64,000 bases of DNA from Oscillatoria acuminata PCC 6304 (GCF_000317105.1 NC_019693.1:5891227-5955226), one strand, 5' to 3'. Positions 47,237 through 56,866 are shown, counted from the stretch's first letter. The notes: generated by a model not told the origin, from the sequence alone. Translations and numbers: made by a program.

Positions 47237-48355
47237 GTGAAACGAACCCAGGAAAACCCAGTTGTTCAGAGTAAAGAAGGGAGGGAGATCGTGAGGTCAC
47301 CTAAATTAATGGGATGGGTGTTAGCGTTGTCTGTGATGATAACACCTCAGTTAGCCGTTGGACAATCTATTGACGAACTCTCGCAACAAGGCAATACTGC
47401 ATTTACGGCGGGAAATTATGCCCAAGCGGAACAGATTTGGCGTCAAGTTGTGTCGCAGGATGCCAATAATTCAGCGGCTCATATTTGGCTCGGGTTATCC
47501 TTATTTTATCAAGATAAGGTTGAGGAGGCGATCGCCCAGTATCGGCAAGCGTTGGCATTGGACCCGAATAATGCCAGTGCGTATAATAATTTGGGAAATG
47601 CCTACACCGATCGCCAACAACATGAGGAGGCGATCGCTGCTTATGAACAAGCATTACGCCTGAATCCGGATCAAGGGCAGACCTATTTTAATCTAGGGGT
47701 TGCCCTCACTGCGGTGAGGCGAGGGGATGAGGCAATTGCGGCGTATCGGCGCGCAGTCGCCCTTGATCCGAATGATGCGGAAGCGCAGGTAAAAATTGCT
47801 AATTTGCTGGTTCGGCAGAACAAGTTAGATGAGGCAGTCACTGCGTATCGGACGGCGATCGGGCTGAATGCGAATGATGCCGAGGCACATCTGAATTTGG
47901 GGTTAGCTTTAGCGCGTCAGGATAAAGTAGACGAGGCGATCGCTGCCTATCGGCAAGCGCTGAATATCAATCCCAATCTCGCCGAAGTGCATAATAATTT
48001 GGGTGTGATGTTGCGACGGCAGAACAATTTAGAGGAAGCGACTGCGGCTTATGAACGGGCGATCGCCATCTCACCGAATCTGGCTACCGCGTATAATGGG
48101 TTGGCCACAGTATATCGAGAACAGGGCAACCTGGACGAGGCAATTGCCACCTATCGCCGTGCGTTAGCGCTACCGGATCGACCGGCAAATCCAGCCAGTG
48201 CTCATACTTTAGCCTATAATGGGTTGGGGCTAACCCTGAAGCAACAAGGCAACATTGCGGAGGCGATCGAGCAATTCCAACGGGCGATCGAACTCTCCCC
48301 CAATTACGCCCCAGCACAATACAATCTCACTCAAGCCCAACAGCAAGCCAATTAA
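47237..48355 (+). CDS. Secreted TPR-repeat protein
   Basis: A signal peptide (GWVLALSVMITPQLAVGQS) follows a 24-residue N-terminal stretch; the GTG at 47237 is the outermost start and an ATG at 47309 is an alternative that begins at the signal peptide. The mature part is an array of about nine tetratricopeptide repeats (units such as EEAIAQYRQALALDPNNASA), a protein-protein interaction superhelix in the periplasm. No catalytic domain is seen. A strong terminator follows. Confidence 0.9.
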   Translation: MKRTQENPVVQSKEGREIVRSPKLMGWVLALSVMITPQLAVGQSIDELSQQGNTAFTAGNYAQAEQIWRQVVSQDANNSAAHIWLGLSLFYQDKVEEAIAQYRQALALDPNNASAYNNLGNAYTDRQQHEEAIAAYEQALRLNPDQGQTYFNLGVALTAVRRGDEAIAAYRRAVALDPNDAEAQVKIANLLVRQNKLDEAVTAYRTAIGLNANDAEAHLNLGLALARQDKVDEAIAAYRQALNINPNLAEVHNNLGVMLRRQNNLEEATAAYERAIAISPNLATAYNGLATVYREQGNLDEAIATYRRALALPDRPANPASAHTLAYNGLGLTLKQQGNIAEAIEQFQRAIELSPNYAPAQYNLTQAQQQAN

Positions 48356-48365
48356 TTCACCCAAG

Positions 48366-48394
48366 GGACGCGGCAATGCCGCGTCCTCTTTCTT
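48366..48394 (+). terminator. Intrinsic terminator of the TPR gene
   Basis: A perfect 9-bp stem GGACGCGGC/GCCGCGTCC with a 3-nt loop is followed by a T-rich stretch. Confidence 0.8.
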
Positions 48395-48710
48395 TGCCGA
48401 AAGATCAGCTTATCTCCTTTTATTGCAAATTGTAATTTTGTATTAAATTTTTTGCAATAATATCCGGAAGAAATAGTTGACTCCTGATAAAGTACAATTA
48501 AGGAATTTACAATCCAAGTCTTACTGGATCACAGATTGACAAACTACCAAGGCGTTTTCCCCTCTGTTTTGTCAACTTCTCAGAAGACTTCGGGGAGCAG
48601 GTCCAAACAGCCTCAACAGTTAAGAGGTGATTCATATCGGGTGAGCGACTATAACCCTTAATCGGCGCTTAATTCCGGGTTACACTCATTGAAATTCAAC
48701 CAGAATAATC
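48395..48710. other. AT-rich stretch upstream of the DUF4041 gene
   Basis: No gene is seen; it presumably carries the promoter of the following gene. No well-spaced -35/-10 pair was found. Confidence 0.35.
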
Positions 48711-50072
48711 ATGATTTATTTGATAGTTTCGGCGATTATTGCAGGATTAAGTTATGCCCTTGTTTCTATTAACAATAAATTCAAACAATTACAACAAAAA
48801 AATAAAGTAAATCAACAATTATTGCAAGAAGCAGATTTAAAATATGGGGGATTAATTTCCACTGAACAATTAAAATTAGAGTTAGAAAGCGAAATCAATA
48901 GCCTAAATGAAAAATTAAGAAATTTACATAAAGAAGCAGAACAGCAAGAATATAGTCTGGCCTTAAAACTTTCAGGATTAAAGCAAGATTTAGAAGAACT
49001 AGAGGAAAAAAGTTTTTTAGAATCTTTTGGGTTTTATGAATCTAAGTATAATTTTGCAGATTCTAGTCAGTTTCAACAAAAGCTCAATCAAATTCAAGCA
49101 TTACAGAAGCAAATGCTGAAAGCCAAAACAGCCGCGATTTGTCACGCTGCATGGCAGGTAGAAGGAAGTGTCAAGAAAGGACAAAAAATGACCAATGATT
49201 TTTTAACTTTAGTCCTGCGAGCTTTTAATGGGGAATGTGATGCAGCTATTTCAAAAATCAAATACAATAATGTCCAAACGATGGAAAACAGAGTGAGAAA
49301 ATCTTATGAAAAAATCAATAAATTATCCGAAACGACCCACTGTGAAATCACTCCGGGATATCTGGATCTAAAATTACAGGAGCTTTGGTTGACTTATGAG
49401 TATCAAGAACAGAAATATCAAGAGCAAGAAGAACAGCGATTGATTCGGGAACAGATGCGGGAAGAAGAAAAAGCAAAACGTGAACAAGAAAAAATAAAAC
49501 AGGAAGCAGAACGAGAAGAAAACCGCTATCAAAAAGCTTTAGACAAAGCCCGTCAAGAGATTGAATCTTCAACTGGACAAACTTATGAAAAATTACAAAC
49601 TAAAATCCAAGAATTACAAGAAAAATTAGCTAAAGCTTCTCAGAATAAAGAACGGGCCATTTCTCAAGCCCAACTAACTAAGACCGGTCATGTCTATATT
49701 ATTTCAAATATTGGCTCGTTTGGTGAAGATATTTATAAAATTGGTTTAACAAGACGTCTTGAACCAGTCGAACGGGTTCAAGAACTGAGTAATGCGTCTG
49801 TACCTTTCCCTTTTGATATTCATGCAATGATTTACTCAGAAAATGCTCCAGAACTTGAGGTAAATCTCCATAAATACTTTGACAATAGAAGGGTCAATAA
49901 AGCCAATTCTAGGAAAGAATTTTTCAGGGTTTCATTAGAGGACATTGTAGAAGCTGTAAAAAATATTGACAACGAACTAAATATTTCTAAATCAGAAATT
50001 AAATTTACTAAAGTTGCCGAAGCTGCTGAATATCGGAAAACTTTAGCCTATGAACGAAAAAAGGGAGATTGA
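48711..50072 (+). CDS. Membrane-anchored DUF4041 protein with C-terminal GIY-YIG (T5orf172/Mug113) nuclease domain
   Basis: Residues 1-20 are a membrane segment (MIYLIVSAIIAGLSYALVSI). A coiled-coil region (about 20-100) leads into the DUF4041 domain (about 95-230, NDFLTLVLRAFNGECDAAIS), a second long coiled coil rich in Glu, Gln and Lys (about 230-325), and a GIY-YIG domain (GHVYIISNIGSFGEDIYKIG, then Arg, and ELEVNLHKYFDNRRV with the metal-binding Glu). DUF4041/T5orf172 proteins are frequent in phages and mobile regions. The gene is AT-rich compared with its neighbours, which suggests horizontal acquisition. Function is unknown; a defence or phage-derived role is inference. Confidence 0.9.
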   Translation: MIYLIVSAIIAGLSYALVSINNKFKQLQQKNKVNQQLLQEADLKYGGLISTEQLKLELESEINSLNEKLRNLHKEAEQQEYSLALKLSGLKQDLEELEEKSFLESFGFYESKYNFADSSQFQQKLNQIQALQKQMLKAKTAAICHAAWQVEGSVKKGQKMTNDFLTLVLRAFNGECDAAISKIKYNNVQTMENRVRKSYEKINKLSETTHCEITPGYLDLKLQELWLTYEYQEQKYQEQEEQRLIREQMREEEKAKREQEKIKQEAEREENRYQKALDKARQEIESSTGQTYEKLQTKIQELQEKLAKASQNKERAISQAQLTKTGHVYIISNIGSFGEDIYKIGLTRRLEPVERVQELSNASVPFPFDIHAMIYSENAPELEVNLHKYFDNRRVNKANSRKEFFRVSLEDIVEAVKNIDNELNISKSEIKFTKVAEAAEYRKTLAYERKKGD

Positions 50073-50088
50073 AAAATTATAAATTCTG

Positions 50089-50120
50089 CACCCGGCGGGG
50101 GATTAATCCCCCGCCGGGTG
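50089..50120. repeat. GC-rich 32-bp perfect palindrome
   Basis: CACCCGGCGGGGGATT and its inverse form 16-bp perfect arms with no loop, 17 bp after the DUF4041 stop. A related palindrome (CAACCGGCGGGGGTT) lies at 62869-62902. It may also act as a transcription stop. Confidence 0.75.
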
Positions 50121-50149
50121 TTGCAACGGTTGCAAGACGTCAAATTTCC

Positions 50150-50638
50150 CTACTTCAACTCAAAAGCAGGAATATAGGATGGCGCAAGCCACCCCACTTG
50201 TTCTAGTAAAGAAGCGCGATCCCAATACAATCGTTCATAAGCAATTTTCCCATCCCGAAATCCGACCACAATCACAATTACCATTTCAACTTTTTTGTGC
50301 GTAATCGGAATATTGGGCAACAGAAAAATATCCTGTGAATGGGTAAAAGAAAAGGTTTGCTCATCGACAATTTGGCTTTTTCCCACGGTTCGGGAAATTA
50401 ATTCTCCCTGAGTATCGGGGGGTAATTTGCCGATGAAGTAGTTGGCATAAAAGTTTTCAATTTCTGCTTTACCCGAGGCAATCGTAGAGAGAGGAACGAG
50501 ATTGACATACGCATCCTCTGTCATGGTTTCTAGGGCTGCTTTAACATCGTGGTTGAAAAATTCAGCCGCTTGATGAGCTTCCCAAATTTCTACTAAGTTT
50601 GGGTTTGGGGTTACGGAAGATAAAGATGTCGTTTCCAT
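50150..50638 (-). CDS. NTF2-like/SnoaL-type protein
   Basis: The 162-residue protein reads LVEIWEAHQAAEFFNHDVKA, PLSTIASGKAEIENFYANYF and VVGFRDGKIAYERLYWDRAS, the cone-shaped barrel of the NTF2-like ester cyclase group. These proteins bind small hydrophobic molecules or act on polyketide-like substrates, but many are uncharacterised. No biosynthetic genes flank it, so the role is unassigned. Confidence 0.85.
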   Translation of the reverse strand: METTSLSSVTPNPNLVEIWEAHQAAEFFNHDVKAALETMTEDAYVNLVPLSTIASGKAEIENFYANYFIGKLPPDTQGELISRTVGKSQIVDEQTFSFTHSQDIFLLPNIPITHKKVEMVIVIVVGFRDGKIAYERLYWDRASLLEQVGWLAPSYIPAFELK

Positions 50639-51236
50639 CAGTTTATCGTTTAAAGGTTAGGATGGCGATCGCTAGAGTTTTCGGGGCAGGATTTGGCAAA
50701 TAGGACAAGAAACCGGGAGGTATTCCAACCAATCAATCATCCAAATCCGATGATTAAGCACCTAACAAGACTGTATGACGCCGCGCAGGCGGGCTTTGTC
50801 TGTATAGCCCCACCCTTGAGGGTGCGGGTTTTTATCAATTTGAAAACCAGATTCCGTCTGATGCCCCGTGACGATCGCCAATATTTTTAATCGATAACAG
50901 CTTAAACCTAAAGAAGGGTCATTTGAAATCTATCTTTTGGTAGAGATTATCGACATTTATTAATATTTCGAGGTATTGAGAAATGTTAATAAAAGTTACA
51001 AAAACAGAGCCTAATGCTTCTCAAACTGGCTCAGAAGAGATAGAAATGGCAAGAGGAATCCGGTCCTCTGTGTTGGAACAAGGAGAGAGGCCGATCGCCT
51101 GGAAACATTTGCGGTAAAATAACGGCTAGAACGCCATACATTGAGAGGTTTAGATACCCTTGTCCCTCTCAGTTTGATGATTTTACAACTAAAAAAATGA
51201 AAAATCAACCTTTAAAATTTATGGAGTACCGAATCA
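50639..51236. other. Intergenic region with one 59-bp repeat copy
   Basis: Contains the inverse 59-bp repeat (50775-50833) and a partial GAAACCGGG motif near 50709. No gene is supported; promoters for both divergent neighbours should be here. Confidence 0.4.
50775..50833 (-). repeat. 59-bp dispersed repeat, copy B (inverse)
   Basis: Begins ATGACGCCGCGCAGGC and ends GTGCGGGTTTTT. It equals 28252-28310 in inverse orientation except for three bases. Confidence 0.85.
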
Positions 51237-52643
51237 ATGCAAACTGAAAATGAACAACCGATTATTTATGAGGCCAAAACTTCTTATGTTTTGATGCTGG
51301 CAACGGTCGCTGCTTTAGGAGGATTTTTGTTTGGCTTTGATACGGCAGTGATTAATGGGGCAGTTGGTGCATTAGGCATTTCATTTCAAGCCAATAGCTT
51401 CCAAGTGGGATTAGCCGTTTCTTCGGCCTTACTGGGGTCGGCTGCCGGGGCTTTTTTCGCCGGACAAATTGCCGATCGCTACGGTCGAGTTAAAACAATG
51501 GTGGTGGCGGCAGGTTTCTTTTTAATTAGTGCGATCGGTTCGGGGATTGCAGTCTCGATCGCCGATTTTATGATGTGGCGATTAATCGGCGGTATCGCAG
51601 TTGGTGCAGCGAGTGTAATTGCTCCAGCTTATATTGCCGAAGTCTCACCGGCACATTTGCGGGGACGACTCGGTTCCCTCCAGCAACTCGCCATTGTCAC
51701 CGGCATTTTTGTAGCCTTACTCTCTAACTATTTTATTGCCACTGGAGCTGGTTCTGCAATGTCACCCTTGTGGTTTGGAGTACCCGCTTGGCGGTGGATG
51801 TTTTGGACTGAAATACCCCCTGCGTTACTCTACGGGCTGGGTGCATTAAGAATTCCCGAATCCCCCCGATATTTAGTCGCTCAAGGGCGAGAAGCGGAAG
51901 CGACTCCGATTTTGGCAAAGGCGATCGGAGGGGATGTGGCGGCGAAAATTCGGGAGATTCGAGACAGTGTATTTCAGGACCATAAACCTCGGTTGTCGGA
52001 TATCTTCGGCAGGAGTGGATTACTTCCCATTGTCTGGATCGGAATCGGTGTCTCGGTTCTCCAGCAGTTGGTGGGGATTAATGTCATTTTCTATTACAGC
52101 AGTGTGTTATGGCAGGCTGTGGGCTTTTCTGAGGCGGATTCCCTGTGGATTACGGTGATTACCAGCGTCACCAATATTGTCACGACTTTAGTGGCGATCG
52201 CCTTTGTGGATAAATTTGGCCGTAAACCGCTGTTGATTGTCGGTTCCATTGGCATGATGCTCACCCTCGGAACCCTCGCAACCGTTTTCGGAAACGCGCC
52301 TCTGGATGCCGCAGGAAATCCCGCTTTAACCGACAGCGCGGGAACGATCGCACTTTTAGCCGCTAACATCTACGTCTTTTGCTTCGGCTTCTCGTGGGGT
52401 CCCGTCACCTGGGTATTACTGGGAGAAATGTTTAACAATCGAATTCGCGGATCGGCTCTATCTGTCGCTGCTACGGCACAATGGATTGCTAACTTTGGGG
52501 TTTCTACAACATTTCCAGTCCTAAAAGATATTGGATTGGGTTTTGCTTACGGCTTATATACAACTGCTGCGGCAATTTCCCTGTTCTTTGTCCTGTTCCT
52601 GATTAAGGAAACCAAGGGTCGAGAATTGGAAGATATGCAGTAG
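51237..52643 (+). CDS. Sugar porter (MFS, GalP/XylE/GlcP type)
   Basis: A 468-residue, 12-helix transporter with all sugar-porter signatures: GFLFGFDTAVINGAVGAL, the RYGR loop after helix 2 (GQIADRYGRVKTMV), PAYIAEVSPAHLRGRLGSLQ, QQLVGINVIFYYSS with the substrate-binding Gln and Asn, DKFGRKPLLIVGS and GPVTWVLLGEMFNNRIRG. It imports a hexose, probably with protons, across the cytoplasmic membrane. The Synechocystis relative GlcP takes up glucose; substrate here is inferred. It stands alone, with no sugar-use genes alongside. Confidence 0.95.
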   Translation: MQTENEQPIIYEAKTSYVLMLATVAALGGFLFGFDTAVINGAVGALGISFQANSFQVGLAVSSALLGSAAGAFFAGQIADRYGRVKTMVVAAGFFLISAIGSGIAVSIADFMMWRLIGGIAVGAASVIAPAYIAEVSPAHLRGRLGSLQQLAIVTGIFVALLSNYFIATGAGSAMSPLWFGVPAWRWMFWTEIPPALLYGLGALRIPESPRYLVAQGREAEATPILAKAIGGDVAAKIREIRDSVFQDHKPRLSDIFGRSGLLPIVWIGIGVSVLQQLVGINVIFYYSSVLWQAVGFSEADSLWITVITSVTNIVTTLVAIAFVDKFGRKPLLIVGSIGMMLTLGTLATVFGNAPLDAAGNPALTDSAGTIALLAANIYVFCFGFSWGPVTWVLLGEMFNNRIRGSALSVAATAQWIANFGVSTTFPVLKDIGLGFAYGLYTTAAAISLFFVLFLIKETKGRELEDMQ

Positions 52644-52689
52644 TATCAACGGGTAATATCAAGTCAGGTGGATTAACCTAAAAAACCAT

Positions 52690-52751
52690 TTCTTCTTCTT
52701 CTTCTTCTTCTCCCCCTTCCCTCTTAGGGAAGGGGGTTGGGGGGTTAGGTC
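52690..52751. repeat. (TTC)7 microsatellite next to a dispersed C/G-rich repeat
   Basis: Seven TTC units (52690-52710) adjoin a 41-bp palindrome-containing repeat (52711-52751) that is the inverse of 17386-17426 with one mismatch. Confidence 0.8.
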
Positions 52752-52908
52752 ACTCCGGATAATCAACTAAACATGATATAAACTTAACATTCGCAACCCT
52801 TGTGAAATCTACGACAGGTCAACCTTTCCCCATCAGGGGGACCCGTCCTATCAAGTCCGGTTATTTCATCAGAATTTGTTCACTCTGGTGTTTTCCGGAC
52901 TTGACTTG

Positions 52909-53664
52909 TTAGGCGATCGCATCCTGAATCAGCACCACTTTCCTTGTTCCTGCTGCCTTCACCAACGCCTGAAAAATCCGCTGATGAGAGATATCCTCCG
53001 GGGACAATTCAGGATGCCACTGGACGGCGATCGCAAAAGAACAGTGCTGATGTTCCACCGCCTCAATCACATAATCCCCCACCGATTCCGCCACCACCCG
53101 CCAACCCGGGGCTAAATTTCTCACCGATTGATGATGCCAAGATACCACCTCAATCTCAGATTTTCCCACAATCCCACCTAACCGACTACTTGACATAATT
53201 TTCACCGGATGCTTTGCTGGATAAATATGACCGGGGGCTGGAACTAACCGATGTTGAACCTGCATCCCATACTCATCAGGAACATGAGTCACCAAAGTTC
53301 CTCCACAGGCAACGATCGCCACCTCCATGCCGCGACAAATCCCCAAAAACGGCACATCTTTTTCCAAGCACAACCGCGCTAATGTGAGTTCAAATTCATC
53401 CCGTTCTGAGTCAATATTATAAATACTCGGATGAGACGACCCCTGATAGGCACTCGGGTCAATATCCCCACCCCCCGATAAAATTAATCCATCGATCCGT
53501 TCCAAAACTTCCGCCGGATTCGGTTCTCCCGGTGGCAAAAGTACCGGAATGCCACCTGCCGCGCGGACTGCATCAACGTAAGTCGCGGCGAGGGAAAAAG
53601 CGGTGACCCCGTTTCTGCCATAAGTGCTAATGCCAATTAGAGGTGCTTTCAGAGATTTAGTCAT
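52909..53664 (-). CDS. Gamma-glutamyl-gamma-aminobutyrate hydrolase family protein (class I glutamine amidotransferase-like)
   Basis: The 251-residue protein has the peptidase C26 layout: APLIGISTYGRNGVTAFSLA, DGLILSGGGDIDPSAYQG, the nucleophile elbow FLGICRGMEV with Cys, and AVQWHPELSPED with catalytic His and Glu. PuuD in E. coli hydrolyses gamma-Glu-GABA in putrescine breakdown. No putrescine genes flank this copy, so substrate is uncertain. Confidence 0.92.
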   Translation of the reverse strand: MTKSLKAPLIGISTYGRNGVTAFSLAATYVDAVRAAGGIPVLLPPGEPNPAEVLERIDGLILSGGGDIDPSAYQGSSHPSIYNIDSERDEFELTLARLCLEKDVPFLGICRGMEVAIVACGGTLVTHVPDEYGMQVQHRLVPAPGHIYPAKHPVKIMSSSRLGGIVGKSEIEVVSWHHQSVRNLAPGWRVVAESVGDYVIEAVEHQHCSFAIAVQWHPELSPEDISHQRIFQALVKAAGTRKVVLIQDAIA

Positions 53665-54137
53665 AACATAAAGAGTAGCAACGTAGGAAGGGAGGAAAGA
53701 ATCTCCTTTTATCTACAACGTTTTAAGTAAAAAAGCAGTATAAAAAATTGCAGTTTAATCCAATGAAATAGACAGTCCATTCTTATCCTCGTAATCCGCT
53801 TGCCACAACCAGAAACCCTTTTGGTCTCATATTTTCAACCCAGGGGTTCTGGATTGACATCAATGGGAGGGGCTGGGGCAAGAATATCAACCGGGGACAG
53901 TTGATCCGTCTATTTTTGTAGTTTACCCAGAAAAAAGCAGGCGATCGCCATCATTCAAAAAAAAAATTAAATCGCCATGATTAGCATCTTTGAAGGGACA
54001 AGATTATCGGCAGTGAAAGGGTAATCTGAGCAAAATGCTCGCTTTCTTCATAACTGATTTAGACGCGATGTGGAGATTCTCCCTCGGTGCAGCTAGTTTT
54101 GCAGCAGGTTTGGTAAACTCAATCATAGGCGATCGCC
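53665..54137. other. Intergenic stretch, AT-rich
   Basis: No gene or terminator is seen. A mirrored pair AACCAGAAACCC...GGGGTTCTGG (about 53808-53853) could form a weak hairpin. Confidence 0.35.
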
Positions 54138-55421
54138 TTGCTCATCTGGTCCAGTCAACCTCTAGGGATAATAACACTGAAAACATTGGAAAGCGCACCC
54201 GATTCAGCACCCCTTAGTCCGAGTCTCCAACCCAGGGACCTGTCATGGCCCTTTTGGTTGGCGATGCCTCTGTATCCTTATGGCAGAAGACGCACCCTCT
54301 GTCAAGAAGTGGTCAAAGATACCCTCTGGACTTTTGAGCAGATTCAGGGCATTCTCTATGTGGTAGTTCCCATTCGCATGACGGTGGTCAAATTGGAACG
54401 GGGGGGATTATTGGTCTATGCACCGATCGCCCCAACGCCGGAATGTGTGAGACAAGTTCAGGCATTAGAATCTCAACATGGTCCGGTTAAATATATTATT
54501 TTGCCCACGGTTTCCGGACTGGAACATAAGGTATTTGTCGGTCCGTTTGCGCGTCGGTTTCCCTTGGCGCAGGTGTTTGTAGCACCGTCTCAATGGAGTT
54601 TTCCCCTCAATTTGCCCTTGAGTTGGTTAGGGTTGCCGCAACGACGCACCCAAGTGTTACCCAAAGATAGTAGCAAAGTTCCCTTTGCCGATGAGTTTGA
54701 TTATGAAATTCTGGGTCCGATTGATTTGGGATTGGGACGATTTGGGGAAGTGGCATTTTTCCATAGATCATCGCGATCGCTGTTAGTCACGGATTCTGTG
54801 CTATCTATCCCCGAAGACCCTCCCGATATTGTCCAACTTGACCCTTATCCCCTGCTGTTTCATGCCCGGGATAATGCTGCTGATGTCCGACAAGATACGC
54901 CCGCTAATCGTCGTCAAGGATGGCAGCGAATTTGTCTGTTTGCATTTTATTTCCGCCCTAGCACATTAAATACCCTGAAACTCAGACAAGCGTTTCAGAT
55001 GGCGCGACAGGTTAGCGATCGCTCCAAAAAAGCCTATTTTGGCATCTTCCCCTTCGACTGGCAACCGGACTGGAAACAATCTTTTGACCTCCTGCGCGCC
55101 GATGGCAGACTGTTTGTCGCCCCCATCCTGCAAACCTTGATTCTCAACCGTGCCCCCCAAGAGACTCTCACTTGGGCTGATACCGTCGCCCGTTGGCAGT
55201 TTGAACGGATTATTCCCTGTCACTTAGACTCGCCCCTGGATGTCGGTCCCCAAGCATTTCGGCAGGCGTTTAATTTTTTGGAACAACAGTCGGGGGGAAG
55301 TAACCAAACGGTTATGGGGGAGAGTTCATCGTTGAGCGATCGCGATTTTGCCACCTTGCGAACCATCGACGAACTCCTCGATCGCTGGCGAATTACACCC
55401 CCTCGTCAGGATAGAGTATAG
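54138..55421 (+). CDS. DUF4336 protein (metallo-beta-lactamase-like fold)
   Basis: Typical cyanobacterial and plastid-line DUF4336 protein, with LSWPFWLAMPLYPYGRRRTL at the N terminus and IQGILYVVVPIRMTVVKLER, VKYIILPTVSGLEHKVFVGP and HRSSRSLLVTDSVLSIPEDP. The fold resembles metallo-beta-lactamases but the usual HxHxDH motif is not visible. Function is unknown. No ATG is in a suitable place: TTG at 54138 or at 54186 is possible, so the first 20-30 residues are uncertain. Confidence 0.85.
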   Translation: MLIWSSQPLGIITLKTLESAPDSAPLSPSLQPRDLSWPFWLAMPLYPYGRRRTLCQEVVKDTLWTFEQIQGILYVVVPIRMTVVKLERGGLLVYAPIAPTPECVRQVQALESQHGPVKYIILPTVSGLEHKVFVGPFARRFPLAQVFVAPSQWSFPLNLPLSWLGLPQRRTQVLPKDSSKVPFADEFDYEILGPIDLGLGRFGEVAFFHRSSRSLLVTDSVLSIPEDPPDIVQLDPYPLLFHARDNAADVRQDTPANRRQGWQRICLFAFYFRPSTLNTLKLRQAFQMARQVSDRSKKAYFGIFPFDWQPDWKQSFDLLRADGRLFVAPILQTLILNRAPQETLTWADTVARWQFERIIPCHLDSPLDVGPQAFRQAFNFLEQQSGGSNQTVMGESSSLSDRDFATLRTIDELLDRWRITPPRQDRV

Positions 55422-55427
55422 CGGTAT

Positions 55428-55597
55428 TCCTCGTGACGTGGCTCCGCCGCGTCACGCACTCTTGGCAGCTCTGCCTCCTGTACCTCTCATGACAACTTGA
55501 AGCCGTGACAGGCATAATAGGCTGCTTAAGCCCTTGCTTGAGGACTGGAGGCAGAGCCTCCATAAGTGCGTGACGCGGCAGAGCCACGTCACGAGGA
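55428..55597. repeat. 170-bp unit bounded by 33-bp inverted repeats
   Basis: TCCTCGTGACGTGGCTC... at 55428-55460 is repeated in inverse at 55565-55597 with one mismatch of 33. Inner complementary segments (GGCAGCTCTGCCTCC and GGAGGCAGAGCC) extend the pairing, so a long cruciform or RNA hairpin is possible. Non-coding. Confidence 0.8.
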
Positions 55598-55602
55598 CTG
55601 AA

Positions 55603-55632
55603 TGTAGAGGCGATTCGCGAATCGCCTCTACA
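55603..55632. repeat. 30-bp perfect palindrome TGTAGAGGCGATTCG and inverse
   Basis: 15-bp perfect arms with no loop. The ends resemble the TGTAGGGGCG palindrome family, a likely relative. Confidence 0.85.
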
Positions 55633-55853
55633 AGGGTGGATTCTCAAAATCTGCCTAAGTCCTTTATTCAAACTTGAAACGGCGATCGCATCCTGTCATC
55701 TACCTCAAGAGAGAGTTCCCTCAAACGCCGGAATTGTTAACGTTCGATCGCCGGAAATCGGCTTCTGCCCCTATTCGTCAAAAAACTTCATGAAGAATTG
55801 TAAAATTTTTAATACACTTGAGAGGGACAACAACACAGCCAGAGGACCGTCTC

Positions 55854-56657
55854 ATGCTAGAGTTATATCAATTTGAACTGTCGCAATACAGCGAAAAAGT
55901 CAGACTCATCCTGGATTACAAAGGATTAGAGTACCGCAAAGTGGAAGTCACCCCAGGGGTCGGACAGATCGAAGTGTACCAACTTTCCGGGCAATCCCAA
56001 GTCCCCATTCTCAAAGATGGGAGTACCGTAATTGCCGATTCCACCAAAATCGCCAAATATTTAGACGAAAAATACCCCGATCGCCCGATTATTCCCACCG
56101 ATCCCAAAGAACGCGGATTGTGCCTGATGATGGAAGAATGGGCGGATGAATCCATTGGCACCAAAAGCCGAGTCGTCCTGTTTCAGGGAATCAGTCAGGA
56201 TCAAAGTTTCCGCAGTGCACTCCTGCCGTCGAGTACCCCGGATTTCCTCAAAAATCTGGTGGAAGCAGTGCCATCGGACCTCCTCAGAACCCTCGGGTCG
56301 GGTCTCGGTGCCTCCCCAGATGCCGTAAAATCCGCTGAGGACGCCATCAAACAAGATTTAGAAGCCCTCTGCCTGATTTTGCAAGATCGTCCCTATTTAA
56401 CCGGCAATCAGCCGACCCTGGCGGATTTAGCCGTGGCTGGATTATCCATCCTGCTCAAATTCCCTGCCGGACCTTATCTGGATATTCCCGAAAAATTGCG
56501 CGGAAAAGGCGTAACTGGAATTGCGGACAATCCCCTGTATGAACCCTTTTTCACCTGGCGCGATCGCCTCTACGCGGAATTCCGCCAACCCTTACCCTAC
56601 AACGCGACTATTCCTATCGTTACAGGTGAAAAACCCACCTCCATTGAGATAGAATAA
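55854..56657 (+). CDS. Glutathione S-transferase family protein
   Basis: ATG 55854 lies 7 bp behind AGAGGA and is preferred over an upstream in-frame start. The N-terminal thioredoxin-like domain has ELYQFELSQYSEKVRLILDY (Ser as probable active residue in SQYSEK), SQVPILKDGSTVIADSTKIA and YLDEKYPDRP. The helical C-terminal domain (ADESIGTKSRVVL, PYLTGNQPTLADLAVAG) completes the fold. The 267-residue length is somewhat long. Substrate is unknown; a redox or detoxification role is likely. Confidence 0.9.
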   Translation: MLELYQFELSQYSEKVRLILDYKGLEYRKVEVTPGVGQIEVYQLSGQSQVPILKDGSTVIADSTKIAKYLDEKYPDRPIIPTDPKERGLCLMMEEWADESIGTKSRVVLFQGISQDQSFRSALLPSSTPDFLKNLVEAVPSDLLRTLGSGLGASPDAVKSAEDAIKQDLEALCLILQDRPYLTGNQPTLADLAVAGLSILLKFPAGPYLDIPEKLRGKGVTGIADNPLYEPFFTWRDRLYAEFRQPLPYNATIPIVTGEKPTSIEIE

Positions 56658-56672
56658 GCGATAACTTGACTC

Positions 56673-56712
56673 AAAAAAGTATGTATGCGCTCAAAGCATA
56701 CATACTTTTTTT
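56673..56712 (+). terminator. Intrinsic terminator of the GST gene
   Basis: A perfect 16-bp stem (AAAAAAGTATGTATGC and inverse) with a 7-nt loop ends in a T run. Confidence 0.85.
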
Positions 56713-56866
56713 GTAGGTTTCTAGGGTAAGCTGCATAAATTCTGTGCTATTTTTTTTAAAGATTAACCATAAAATACCCTTGACAAGACGAAATCATGTA
56801 GAATTTTTCATCAAGGTGTTGAAATAGCAGCATTTCCTTTCCCTTTCCCCTTATAAAAATTGCCCT

